Below are positions 18,362 through 26,806 of a stretch of 46,164 bases of DNA, piece by piece. The stretch is from Clostridiales bacterium (GTDB lineage Bacteria > Bacillota > Clostridia > Christensenellales > DTU072). A model generated the notes under the pieces. It was not told where the DNA came from, did not search any database, and saw nothing but the letters and a program-made list of their open reading frames with translations. The stretch spans positions 1 through 46,164 of the forward strand of contig JAAYOD010000005.1 in NCBI GenBank assembly GCA_012520515.1, in the 5' to 3' direction. Numbering within the stretch: the first letter of the stretch is position 1; every line of letters begins with the position of its first letter. A program made the translations under genes and the position numbers.

Positions 18362-19507
18362 TTAAATTTTATCAGCAGGAGTTATTAACGCAAACTTATA
18401 AACGCTGTTTATGCTTTCTTTGCATCCGTCTAGCGTTTTGTAAAATTGTCCTATGTATTGAGCTTGAGAACTAGGTTTATTGCTGCGCAAAATAAATTTG
18501 TAGCGGCCTGCTTTATCCGAATCTATTACAAAATAGCCATTTTTAACATTTTCTATAAAGGTAAACAAACCGTTTTTGCAAGATGCATAACTTTTATATT
18601 CTTGACTTTCATACAAAAGCTGGCCATTGTTTGCGTAGAGCAAATATTCATAAAACATTTCATTGTCATACTCAAGGGTGGTTATCTCCCATCTTCCTTT
18701 TGCGCCTTCTTTATTTTTAACGGCGTCAATTACATTTTGCGGCATTTTATACTCTATACTCTCTGCAATAAAGTCATCGCTTGTGCGGTCGATAATGGGC
18801 GACTTAGCAAAGACAAATCGCCTTACGCTTTCTATATTGCTTAAACACCCCGTTTTGTCTTTAAAAGATTCTCCAACATAAAGGGAGTTCGGGTTGTTTT
18901 TTTGTCGTAGCACAAACTTATATCTATCAAACTTATCTTTTTTTACAATAAAATTGCCTTCTTTTACAGCGGCTATAAATTTTTCAATAGCAGCTATACA
19001 GGTGTTTTTTGCTTTGTAGTCGCGGCTTTCATACAAAAGTTGTCCATTGTTTGCAACAAGCATGTAGCGAAAACCGCCCACATTGCTATTTACTATGGCA
19101 AATTTGCCTGCAATTTGCTTGCCTAATTTATCTTCTTTTATAAATGCAATATCATCAACAGTCTTTGTAACTTCTTTTTTTACTTCGATTTTTTGCGGTG
19201 GTCTTTTTTCTTCTTGCTTTGGTACTATTTCTTTTTTATTAAAGGTAGGCAAAACTTCTTTTGGCAGCTCAATGTCTTTATTTACTATTTCAAAATACTG
19301 CTTACTTGCTTGGTCTGCTGTTAAGGCAGGTTTTTCTTGCTCTTTTTGGCTGCTTTCTTGGCTTGATTTTATGTCTTTTGTGCCAAAAATTAGAACAACG
19401 ACAACTAGCGTTAAGGCAAGCAAAATGGTAAAGAGCACCCAAACTTGCACGCTTAGCAAATCAGAAAGTTTTATTCGTGTTGTAAAAAAGTTGATAATAT
19501 TATCCAT
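18362..19507 (-). CDS. Membrane-anchored protein with four DUF1508 (YegP-like) repeats
   Basis: A 381-residue protein. After a short cytoplasmic start comes one membrane helix (about 20-42, VWVLFTILLALTLVVVVLIF), then a charged linker of about 90 residues rich in Lys, Glu, Gln and Pro. From about residue 135 two pairs of DUF1508 repeats follow: GKFAIVN...YMLVANNGQLLYES, GNFIVKK...YKFVLR...YVGESF, GRWEITT...YLLYANNGQLLYES and GYFVIDS...YKFILR...YIGQFY. The repeated NNGQLLYES and YKF(V/I)LR cores are clear. The function of DUF1508 is not firmly known. The start has GAGG close upstream and its own promoter. Topology suggests repeats outside the membrane. Confidence 0.75.
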   Translation of the reverse strand: MDNIINFFTTRIKLSDLLSVQVWVLFTILLALTLVVVVLIFGTKDIKSSQESSQKEQEKPALTADQASKQYFEIVNKDIELPKEVLPTFNKKEIVPKQEEKRPPQKIEVKKEVTKTVDDIAFIKEDKLGKQIAGKFAIVNSNVGGFRYMLVANNGQLLYESRDYKAKNTCIAAIEKFIAAVKEGNFIVKKDKFDRYKFVLRQKNNPNSLYVGESFKDKTGCLSNIESVRRFVFAKSPIIDRTSDDFIAESIEYKMPQNVIDAVKNKEGAKGRWEITTLEYDNEMFYEYLLYANNGQLLYESQEYKSYASCKNGLFTFIENVKNGYFVIDSDKAGRYKFILRSNKPSSQAQYIGQFYKTLDGCKESINSVYKFALITPADKI

Positions 19508-19533
19508 ATAAACCTCACATAGTAATTATCTAA

Positions 19534-19562
19534 ATAGTAAAGTATTTACATATAAAAGTCAA
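19534..19562 (-). promoter_or_regulatory. Promoter of the DUF1508 repeat gene
   Basis: TTGACT (19557-19562), 17 bases, TACTAT (19534-19539) on the minus strand, giving a leader of about 20 bases. Confidence 0.75.
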
Positions 19563-19607
19563 TTAGCTAAGGATATAATATAAGTAAACTCTTTATACTA
19601 AATAGCG

Positions 19608-20813
19608 ATGAAAACACGGATAATTTTGGGGGCAATATTATTAATTTTTTTAAGTATTTTTGTACTGCAAGGAAGCGCTATTTTTAATAGAGATAGCGTA
19701 GTTACTATTTATGACGGCAAAAATATAATATTGAAAAAAACATACAAAATAGACACCAAAACTTTACTTAAGACCAAAATCTTGCACAAAGGAAGCTACA
19801 AAAGACTTTATGATAAACTAGCAGAAAAAGACTCTAATCTACTTGAACAAATAAATAAAGACCTTTCAAAAGATGTGTTAGCCTTGCCAAAAAAATATGA
19901 TAAAAAGCCAATTGATGCAAAAGTTAAGTATTTAGGCAATGGTAAATTTATTTATCAAATGGAAGAAATTGGCTATACAATTAATGTGGATAAAGTAGTA
20001 AAAGCTATTTTCTATGCTCTTGACTCTGATGGTAAAGTGCAACTAGCAAAAGATTACATTACGCCTGAAATAAGTAAAAAACACCTTGAGGAAAGCACGC
20101 AAAAGATTGCAGAATTTTCCACATCTTTTGCTGGCAGTAGCGCGCAAAGAAAGCATAACATAGCGCTAGCTTGCAAAAAGATAGATGGTAGCATAGTGCA
20201 ATCTTTAGATGAGTTTTCTTTTAATGAAACAGTTGGGCCAAGAACGGAAAAAGCAGGATTTAAGGTGGCAAAAATAATACTTTCTGGCGAATTTGTAGCA
20301 GGAGTTGGCGGTGGAGTGTGTCAAGTTTCCTCTACTCTTTATAATGCGTGGTGTTTATCTGGACTAAAAGTTTTAAAAAGCGCAACACACTCTTTACCTG
20401 TTCGCTATGTTAGCCCAGGTCTTGACGCCATGGTTGCAAGCAGTAGTGATTTAGTTTTATTAAACGACAGCGATAGCGCTGTTTATATAGACGCAAAATG
20501 CATAGGCGCTACAGTAAAATTTACGCTGTATGGCAAACCTTGCGGCTTTGTGGTAAAACTTAAGTCAGAAGTACTGGAAATACTGTCAACCAATCAATAT
20601 GTTGAAGAAAAAATAGAGATTACCGATTGGAAAGAAGAAGAGATTTTTCGCATAATAAGAAAACCAAAGGACGGCTTAGTTAGCGCGTCCTATCGTGAAT
20701 TTTATGATAATGATGGTAATTTAATCTATAAAGAGCGGCTTAGAAAAACGGTATATCTAGCTCAAAAAGGCAAAATTGTCTATAAGTATAGTATAAACAG
20801 CCAAGCAAGCTAG
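19608..20813 (+). CDS. VanW family protein, membrane anchored
   Basis: A 401-residue protein with an N-terminal hydrophobic anchor (about 4-27), then a region resembling the peptidoglycan-binding-like domain that commonly precedes VanW, containing GYTINVDKVVKAIFYAL. The VanW domain spans about 165-310: FSTSFAGSSAQRKHNIALAC, SFNETVGPRTEKAGF, GGGVCQVSSTLYNA and THSLPVRYVSPGLDA. The C-terminal 90 residues are beta-like and resemble a G5-type tail. VanW is named for vancomycin clusters but is widespread in Clostridia, and its role is unclear; no resistance genes lie nearby. There is no Shine-Dalgarno sequence. A TATACT at 19594-19599 sits 8 bases before the ATG, which could give a leaderless mRNA, but I find no good -35. 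Confidence 0.85.
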   Translation: MKTRIILGAILLIFLSIFVLQGSAIFNRDSVVTIYDGKNIILKKTYKIDTKTLLKTKILHKGSYKRLYDKLAEKDSNLLEQINKDLSKDVLALPKKYDKKPIDAKVKYLGNGKFIYQMEEIGYTINVDKVVKAIFYALDSDGKVQLAKDYITPEISKKHLEESTQKIAEFSTSFAGSSAQRKHNIALACKKIDGSIVQSLDEFSFNETVGPRTEKAGFKVAKIILSGEFVAGVGGGVCQVSSTLYNAWCLSGLKVLKSATHSLPVRYVSPGLDAMVASSSDLVLLNDSDSAVYIDAKCIGATVKFTLYGKPCGFVVKLKSEVLEILSTNQYVEEKIEITDWKEEEIFRIIRKPKDGLVSASYREFYDNDGNLIYKERLRKTVYLAQKGKIVYKYSINSQAS

Positions 20814-22201
20814 ATTTTTGTTACCTTTACCCCATCTCTTGTGTCGGCAATATTAAAGCCAAGCGCGTTTATCTTTGCGCGAATTTCATCAGCCAGCGCA
20901 AAGTTCTTTAGCTTTTTAGCCTGCGCTCTTTGCTCTATCAGCTTTGCCACATTTTCTCCATACTTTGCCGTATCGTCTTTATCAGCTTCAGCTTGGTCTA
21001 AAGAAAGTCCAAGCACTTTGTCAAACTCTAAGCAAAGATTATAGATATCGATAGACTTAGGTTCTTTAACCATAGTAAACAGTACACCAAGCGCAAGCGG
21101 AATGTTGATATCGTCATTTATAGCGTCTACAAATTGTTGTCTATAATTATTAAGCACTTCTTCGTCTGTTTTAACTGTGTCGGCAATTTTGTGCTGATAA
21201 ATACTGGCAAGCAGTCTTTCTCTGCTAACTTTTGCCGCCGTCATTCCTTCAAAAGTAAAATTCAATTTTTTTCTATAATGCGCATTTAAGCAAAAGAAAC
21301 GAAAATCAAGGGGAGAATAACCTTTTTCTTCCAATTGGCTTATAGTGTAAACATTGCCAAGAGATTTGCTCATCTTGCCGCCGTCAACTAGCATAAATTC
21401 GCCATGCAGCCAATAATTTACGCTCTTTTCTCCCGTAAGCGCTTCATTTTGCGCAATTTCATTTTCGTGATGAATGGGAATATGGTCTACGCCGCCAGAG
21501 TGTATATCAAAAAATGTGCCAAGATATTTTTGACTCATTACGCTACACTCAATATGCCAACCAGGATATCCCATTCCCCACGGGCTTTCCCATTGCATAA
21601 TATGGTTAGGCTCAGCTTTTTTCCACAGCGCAAAGTCGGCAGGGTGGCGTTTTTCTGTGTTTACTTCCACTCTTGCGCCAGCAATTTGGTCATCAAGATT
21701 AATGCCGCTTAATAAGCCATAATTTTCAAACTTTGAGATATCAAAATAAATACCGTCTGAAGTTTCATAAGCTATGCCTTTTTCTAAAAGCTTTGACACA
21801 TACTCTATCATTTCACCAATATGGTCTGTTGCCTTTGCTATAATTTCTGGTCTTTCTATATTTAATTTTTCAAAATCATCAAAAAACACCTTAGTATAGT
21901 ACTCAGCAATCTCCATAGGGCTTTTTTGCTCCTTTTTTGCAGCAAGCGCCATTTTGTCTTCACCGGAGTCAGAATCATAGATTAAGTGCCCAACATCAGT
22001 TATGTTAAGCACGCCTTTTAGCTTTAATCCGTTATATTTTAACACTTTGCGAATAAGGTCCATAAAAATATAGGTGCGCAAATTTCCTATATGAGCATAG
22101 CTATAAACGGTAGGCCCGCAACTATACATTCTGACCACATTTTCATCAATGGCAACAAAATCTTCTTTTTTTCTTGATAAAGTATTGTATACTTTTAGCA
22201 T
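20810..22201 (-). CDS. cysS: Cysteinyl-tRNA synthetase
   Basis: A 463-residue class I synthetase. The HIGN signature (37-40) lies in CGPTVYSYAHIGNLRTY, and KMSKS is at 276-280. The zinc ligands C28, C219, H244 and E248 are all recognisable (HIECS and HHENE motifs). I place the start at the ATG at 22199-22201, 6 bases after AGGAG, rather than the adjacent in-frame GTG at 22204. It is the last gene of a leftward operon with cysE, a common pairing for cysteine supply and charging. Its TAG stop and that of the convergent VanW gene share the palindrome CTAG. Confidence 0.97.
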   Translation of the reverse strand: MLKVYNTLSRKKEDFVAIDENVVRMYSCGPTVYSYAHIGNLRTYIFMDLIRKVLKYNGLKLKGVLNITDVGHLIYDSDSGEDKMALAAKKEQKSPMEIAEYYTKVFFDDFEKLNIERPEIIAKATDHIGEMIEYVSKLLEKGIAYETSDGIYFDISKFENYGLLSGINLDDQIAGARVEVNTEKRHPADFALWKKAEPNHIMQWESPWGMGYPGWHIECSVMSQKYLGTFFDIHSGGVDHIPIHHENEIAQNEALTGEKSVNYWLHGEFMLVDGGKMSKSLGNVYTISQLEEKGYSPLDFRFFCLNAHYRKKLNFTFEGMTAAKVSRERLLASIYQHKIADTVKTDEEVLNNYRQQFVDAINDDINIPLALGVLFTMVKEPKSIDIYNLCLEFDKVLGLSLDQAEADKDDTAKYGENVAKLIEQRAQAKKLKNFALADEIRAKINALGFNIADTRDGVKVTKI

Positions 22202-22210
22202 CACTCTCTC

Positions 22211-22915
22211 CTATTTATCCTTTTGACTGTCGTCATTTTGTTCTTGGTTTTCTGCATTTTGAGAAATGGAATATCTGCAAGCGTGTATTCCAAGCTGGTC
22301 TTCTAACATTGCTATGCGCTTATTTAAGCGATTAAGTTCATCTAAAATTGGGTCTGGCAGTTTTTGGTCCATTTCGTCGACATACTTTTTGCCATGCATC
22401 TTTACAACGCGGCCAGGCACGCCTACCACTGTGCAATATGGCGGAACATCTTTTAACACAACGCTTCCTGCGCCTATTTTAGAGCCTTTGCCAATTACAA
22501 CAGGACCTAAAACTTTAGCGCCTGCGCTCACCATTACATCGTCTTCAATGGTGGGGTGACGCTTTCCTACATCTTTTCCAGTACCGCCCAAAGTCACGCC
22601 TTGATAAATGGTGACATTGTTGCCAATTTCTGTAGTTTCGCCTATGACAATACCAGAGCCATGGTCTATAAAAATGCCATGACCTATTACTGCGGCAGGA
22701 TGAATTTCAATGCCTGTATGCTTTTTAGCTCGCGCCATGATGAGTCTTGCTAAAAATGTACGCTTGCGCTTATAAAGCCAATGCGCAATGCGATACTTAA
22801 CCAAAACGCGAAAACCGCTATATGTTAATATTACTTCCCATTTGCTTTTTGCAGCCGGGTCTTTTTCCAAGGCTGCTTGCAAGTCTGCTTTTATTTCTTT
22901 AATCATATCTTTCAC
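22211..22915 (-). CDS. cysE: Serine O-acetyltransferase (EpsC/CysE type)
   Basis: A 234-residue hexapeptide-repeat acetyltransferase that makes O-acetylserine, the first step of cysteine synthesis. Family motifs include GIEIHPAAVIGHGIFIDHGSGIVIGETTEIG, GVTLGGTGKDVGKRHPTIED, GAGSVVLKDVPPYCTVVGVPGR. It is the short EpsC form, lacking the long N-terminal domain of enteric CysE. The start is GTG at 22915, or ATG at 22906; neither has a clear ribosome binding site. A C-terminal coiled segment (PDPILDELNRLNKRIAMLED) is followed by a polar Gln/Asn/Asp tail. The 36-base gap upstream is too short for a T-box. Confidence 0.95.
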   Translation of the reverse strand: MKDMIKEIKADLQAALEKDPAAKSKWEVILTYSGFRVLVKYRIAHWLYKRKRTFLARLIMARAKKHTGIEIHPAAVIGHGIFIDHGSGIVIGETTEIGNNVTIYQGVTLGGTGKDVGKRHPTIEDDVMVSAGAKVLGPVVIGKGSKIGAGSVVLKDVPPYCTVVGVPGRVVKMHGKKYVDEMDQKLPDPILDELNRLNKRIAMLEDQLGIHACRYSISQNAENQEQNDDSQKDK

Positions 22916-22951
22916 ACTATATAGCTTTTTAGGCTATACTCTATCTCTTAT

Positions 22952-24283
22952 TTATACTAGATTTTTTAAGACTTCCTCATCCATAAGGTAAGGGTCGTCT
23001 TGCGCTAGACGCTGTTTATTGCCCCTAGGTACTGATGTTACGCGTCGTTTTAGACGATTGCGGAATATCTTGGGACAGACAAGTAGCAGCAAGCTACACG
23101 CTGCGGGAATCAAGAAAAGAATGCCTATACCCGCTGTCACATCGCCAGATGCGGCAAACTGTTCGACATTGGTTAAGTTCATAAAGTAATTCGTAAATGC
23201 CGCTGTAAGCTCTGTTCCTTCAATAGACGCAAGCGCTGGGCTAATAAAGGCAAGCAGAGAAAATATGAGCAGCAACCAATGAAGCACATGTAGCTTTCTA
23301 GTAGTATATGTAAACATTCTAATAATTGTGGATATTAGCACAATAATACCTAGCAAAAATGAGATTATCATAAATAATATAGTGCCATAAGTGCCTATGT
23401 GGCGTAAAATAACAGAAAAGTCATAGCTGCCTTCAGCATCTTTTTGAATTTTCAAGTCGTCCATTTTATTGCCCGACAAAAAGCATAGATAATAATAGCT
23501 TGCCCCTTGAAAGTGCTTGTTATCTTCCAAAAAGTCAAGTCTTGTCTTTGCCAGCATAGGCGTTCTAAACCATGCTTTAATAATGTCAAAAGCTGATATA
23601 TCAATGCTGGTCATATTTAAGTCTTTATAAAGCTTCACTGTTTCTGGCACATTACCTTGCAAGTCTTCATAAATCTCTCCTTGCTTAGGAGCTTGCCCAG
23701 AGTAAGTGCCGCTTGGCCATTTGCCGTCATTTGCAATCTCTATGTCAAAATCTTCTGATAATTTATATACAAACATAGCGTTTATGTTAAACTGATACTC
23801 TTGCGCGGTATCTTTTATATTGGCAGGCAAAAAAGTGCCCATGATAAAAACGCACAAAAATGCCGCTATTAAAATAAACATCACAAAGGGAAGAGCAAAA
23901 CCATAATACCTTGTTTTGCGAAAAGCCGCCTCATAGTCAAAGTCCATATCTTGATAGGAATTTACATACTGTCTGCCATTGGTGACTTTGCTGTAAAATT
24001 CCATTTTGCCTTGCTGTTCGCCTCTAAGCGCGGCGGCAGCTTGCATTTCAGCAAATATAATATCGCCGTTATAAACGCCAGTTTCTACCTTTGCAAGCAT
24101 TTGCCTATAATGCTGTCTAGTCTCTTTAAGGCGCGCTCTTTCATAAGGTGTGTTGCACTCTCTAATGGAAATACCTATTTCCCTTATTTTCTTTTTAAGC
24201 AGCAAGCTTAAAGCTGCGTCATCTTTTTCATTCCAACGCTTTGATTTGCGAATAGTTTGGGTGTTGTTGACTTTAACAGCCAT
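22952..24283 (-). CDS. Uncharacterised four-helix membrane protein upstream of cysE-cysS
   Basis: A 443-residue protein I do not recognise. The ATG at 24283 has GGAGG 5 bases upstream; an in-frame GTG at 24298 would place that site inside the gene. The first 125 residues are charged and helical, with coiled-coil character (KRWNEKDDAALSLLLKKKIR), and should be cytoplasmic. A hydrophobic helix at about 129-153 is followed by an extracellular-type loop of about 140 residues, then helices at about 300-325, 332-353 and 385-410, and a basic tail ending EEVLKNLV. It begins the leftward operon with cysE and cysS, but nothing ties it to cysteine metabolism except position. Confidence 0.6.
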   Translation of the reverse strand: MAVKVNNTQTIRKSKRWNEKDDAALSLLLKKKIREIGISIRECNTPYERARLKETRQHYRQMLAKVETGVYNGDIIFAEMQAAAALRGEQQGKMEFYSKVTNGRQYVNSYQDMDFDYEAAFRKTRYYGFALPFVMFILIAAFLCVFIMGTFLPANIKDTAQEYQFNINAMFVYKLSEDFDIEIANDGKWPSGTYSGQAPKQGEIYEDLQGNVPETVKLYKDLNMTSIDISAFDIIKAWFRTPMLAKTRLDFLEDNKHFQGASYYYLCFLSGNKMDDLKIQKDAEGSYDFSVILRHIGTYGTILFMIISFLLGIIVLISTIIRMFTYTTRKLHVLHWLLLIFSLLAFISPALASIEGTELTAAFTNYFMNLTNVEQFAASGDVTAGIGILFLIPAACSLLLLVCPKIFRNRLKRRVTSVPRGNKQRLAQDDPYLMDEEVLKNLV

Positions 24284-24338
24284 TGGTCCTCCAGTCACGC
24301 GGCGTTTAAATTTTTTACTACAAGCCTAAAGTAGTTCT

Positions 24339-24367
24339 ATTATAATATATTATATTATATTTGGCAA
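24339..24367 (-). promoter_or_regulatory. Promoter of the membrane protein-cysE-cysS operon
   Basis: TTGCCA (24362-24367), a 17-base AT-only spacer, and TATAAT (24339-24344) on the minus strand. Confidence 0.7.
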
Positions 24368-24404
24368 GGGGATTTTTTGGTCGCAATACTAGCAAAAATG
24401 CCCA

Positions 24405-25487
24405 TTATACATTAAAGCGGAACAGCACCACATCTCCATCTTTAAAAACATAGTCTTTTCCTTCACTTCTTAGCTTGCCTTTTTCCTTAGCTCCATTATA
24501 CCCGCCGCACTCAATAAGGGTGTCATAATCGACAACTTCAGCTCTAATAAAGCCCCTTTCAAAGTCGGTGTGTATCTTGCCTGCAGCTTGTGGCGCTTTT
24601 GTACCTTCTTTTATAGTCCACGCCCTAGTTTCCGTTTCCCCTGCCGTCAAAAAGCTAATAAGTCCAAGCAAGCGATAACACTTTTTAACTAGTTTTTGAA
24701 GCGCGCTCTCTGTAAGTCCCATCTCTTGCAAAAAAACTTGCCTGTCTTCACTATCTAGCATGTTTAGCTCTTCTTCTAGCTTCGCTGAGATAGAAACAGC
24801 TTCGCTACCTTCACTTTTTGCGTATTCTTCAACCTGTTTTACATATTGGTTATTGTCATCTATATCCATAACATTTGCACAGTAAATAACGGGCTTTGAA
24901 GTTAGCAAAAACCAGCTTTCAACTATGTCTTTTTCATCTTTGTCAAGCTTAGCTAGCCTAATGGGCTTACCTTCTTGCAAAAGCGACAGTAATTTTACTT
25001 GCAAATCTAGCTCTTTTTGATATTTTTTATCGCCGCTTTTCATGGCGGACTTTGTTTTATCCATTCTTCTTTGCAAAGACTCTATATCGGCAAAAACAAG
25101 CTCTAAGTTTATAGTTTCGATATCTCTTATAGGGTCAATACTACTACTGACATGAGTTATATTTTCACTGTCAAAGCACCTTACCACATGGACAATTGCA
25201 TCAACTTCTCTTATGTGGGAAAGAAATTTGTTGCCAAGCCCTTCTCCCTTGCTTGCGCCTTTTACAAGGCCTGCTATGTCGACAAATTCAACGGTGGCAT
25301 AAGTGGTTTTTTTACTGCTGTATAACTTTGAGAGAGCATCTACTCTATCATCTTTTAGCGCCACAATACCCACATTTGGCTCTATAGTGCAAAAAGGGTA
25401 ATTAGCCGCCATAGCGCCTGCGTTTGTAAGTGCGTTAAACAATGTGCTTTTGCCTACATTGGGAAGTCCTACAACACCTAACTTCAT
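24405..25487 (-). CDS. ychF: Redox-regulated ATPase YchF (OLA1 family)
   Basis: A 360-residue Obg-family nucleotidase. P-loop GLPNVGKST (7-15), [43 protein letters not shown], then a coiled-coil insert rich in Lys/Gln, and the C-terminal TGS domain with [17 protein letters not shown] and [15 protein letters not shown]. YchF prefers ATP over GTP; it binds ribosomes and is linked to stress responses in other bacteria. AAGGAG precedes the ATG. It is transcribed alone from its own promoter; I see no hairpin terminator after it. Confidence 0.96.
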   Translation of the reverse strand: MKLGVVGLPNVGKSTLFNALTNAGAMAANYPFCTIEPNVGIVALKDDRVDALSKLYSSKKTTYATVEFVDIAGLVKGASKGEGLGNKFLSHIREVDAIVHVVRCFDSENITHVSSSIDPIRDIETINLELVFADIESLQRRMDKTKSAMKSGDKKYQKELDLQVKLLSLLQEGKPIRLAKLDKDEKDIVESWFLLTSKPVIYCANVMDIDDNNQYVKQVEEYAKSEGSEAVSISAKLEEELNMLDSEDRQVFLQEMGLTESALQKLVKKCYRLLGLISFLTAGETETRAWTIKEGTKAPQAAGKIHTDFERGFIRAEVVDYDTLIECGGYNGAKEKGKLRSEGKDYVFKDGDVVLFRFNV

Positions 25488-25544
25488 AAAATCTCCTTAA
25501 AATCATTTGTTTCCATGTAATAAACAGGTAGATATATTCATAAA

Positions 25545-25573
25545 ATTATACTATAAATTCTATGTATTGTAAA
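25545..25573 (-). promoter_or_regulatory. Promoter of ychF
   Basis: TTTACA (25568-25573), 17 bases, TATAAT (25545-25550) on the minus strand. The -35 overlaps the AAAGGA ribosome binding site of uppP on the other strand. Confidence 0.75.
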
Positions 25574-25588
25574 GGAATAAACAGCTAA

Positions 25589-26359
25589 ATGAACAGTAAT
25601 ATTGAAGCAGCTTTAAGAGGTCTTATTCAAGGCCTAACAGAGTTTTTGCCCATCTCTAGCAGCGGGCATTTGTTGCTTATGAATATGCTAGGGCTGGGAC
25701 AGCAAACTTTGCTTTTTGACATACTACTTCATGTAGCAACGCTAATTGTAGTAGTTGTCATTTATAGAAAAAGTATAATAAGCATTATAAAAAATCCGCT
25801 TGGATATAAGGCGAAATTTATACTAATTGCGTCCATTCCAACAGCGCTTTTGGCAGCGCTTGTGCGCTATTTTTTATATGATTATGCCACCAAGATGTTA
25901 CCCTTTTGCTTTATGCTAACTAGCGCTATGCTTTTTTCAACTGCTTTTGCACAAAAAGAAAATATGGCTCTAAAATGGCGCAATGGGTATACCAAAGTGG
26001 CTGTTCTTGCCGGAGTTTTTCAGGGCATTGCAACGCTAAGCGGAGTATCTAGAAGCGGTTCTGTTATAACTTGTCTAAGACACGCGGGCCTTGAAAAAGA
26101 AGAGAGTTCAGAATTTACATTTTTGCTATCTATTCCAATAATAATAGGCAGCGCCCTTGTGGAAATACTCTTTTATAAAGGCGGTGAAAAAATAGTTTTT
26201 ACAGAATTATTTTTAGGAATGATATTTGCGCTTATCGGCGGTTTTGTTGCCATAAAAACATTCATTAGGCTACTAAGCAAGGAGAAAATTTGGTATTTCG
26301 GGATTTATACTTTTTTGGTGAGTATTGTCGCTTTTTATATGGTTTTTAATAGCGCATAA
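25589..26359 (+). CDS. uppP: Undecaprenyl-diphosphatase UppP (BacA)
   Basis: A 256-residue integral membrane phosphatase that recycles the undecaprenyl carrier for cell-wall synthesis. The two catalytic regions are present: GLTEFLPISSSGHL (16-29), and SGVSRSGSVI in place of PGxSRSG. About seven to eight hydrophobic segments fit the family. The AAAGGA site is 12 bases upstream of the ATG, rather far. No convincing promoter is visible in the 101-base gap with ychF. Known for bacitracin resistance when overexpressed. Confidence 0.95.
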   Translation: MNSNIEAALRGLIQGLTEFLPISSSGHLLLMNMLGLGQQTLLFDILLHVATLIVVVVIYRKSIISIIKNPLGYKAKFILIASIPTALLAALVRYFLYDYATKMLPFCFMLTSAMLFSTAFAQKENMALKWRNGYTKVAVLAGVFQGIATLSGVSRSGSVITCLRHAGLEKEESSEFTFLLSIPIIIGSALVEILFYKGGEKIVFTELFLGMIFALIGGFVAIKTFIRLLSKEKIWYFGIYTFLVSIVAFYMVFNSA

Positions 26360-26427
26360 TGACAAAAAAAGGCGAAAAGGATATATGCAAACTGCACAAA
26401 AAGTGCCGTACTTTAGTTAATAAATAA
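26359..26427 (+). CDS. Possible 22-residue ORF coupled to uppP
   Basis: The uppP stop TAA shares a base with an ATG (TAATG) opening a 22-codon frame for a Lys/Cys-rich peptide, MTKKGEKDICKLHKKCRTLV-NK, ending TAA. Coupled start geometry is the only support; it may be chance. Confidence 0.2.
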   Translation: MTKKGEKDICKLHKKCRTLVNK

Positions 26428-26806
26428 AAGGAAAAATAGCTTAAAAATAGCAATAAAGCTAGTATGTATGGCTATTTTGTGTAAAAAAGGGCACTTTTCC
26501 ACAACAAAGGCAAAGCGGGAAAAACAACGAAAAGAGAAGAAAGCACAAAAATAGCAAAAAAATCATCAAAAAGGCAAAAAGAAAGCAAGTTTCAAAATGT
26601 GGATAACTTTGTGGATAACTATGTGGGGAACTCATTCCAAGGGGTTAAATACCTAATTTATATGCTAATTTGGGAGCCTAAAGGGTGTAAAGATGTACTT
26701 ATCCACACCTAAAAACAACAAAATTATTAACAAAAATAATTAAAAATCAGTTAATGAAAACTGCATAAAAGCAAAAATTAAAAAAATTCAAGGAAATGGT
26801 GGAAAA
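26428..26806. other. Non-coding region with a distal DnaA-box cluster
   Basis: A 379-base A-rich gap without a credible gene. It holds DnaA boxes: TTATCCACA in reverse at 26598-26606 and 26610-26618 (3 bases apart), forward at 26699-26707, and near-matches at 26495-26503 (TTTTCCACA) and 26622-26630 (reverse, TGTGGGGAA). This is three perfect boxes and two one- or two-mismatch boxes within 213 bases. Candidate roles are DnaA titration, origin control, or DnaA regulation of the downstream amidase. No DnaA-trio run follows them. The cwlD promoter is not evident. Confidence 0.7.

Noticed and set aside
22916-22951. T-box riboswitch before cysE-cysS
   Set aside because: The gap is only 36 bases, and no T-box sequence is seen there or in the leader of the operon.
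24284-24298. GTG start of the membrane protein upstream of cysE
   Set aside because: The GGAGG site would be within the coding sequence; the ATG at 24283 is correctly spaced from it.
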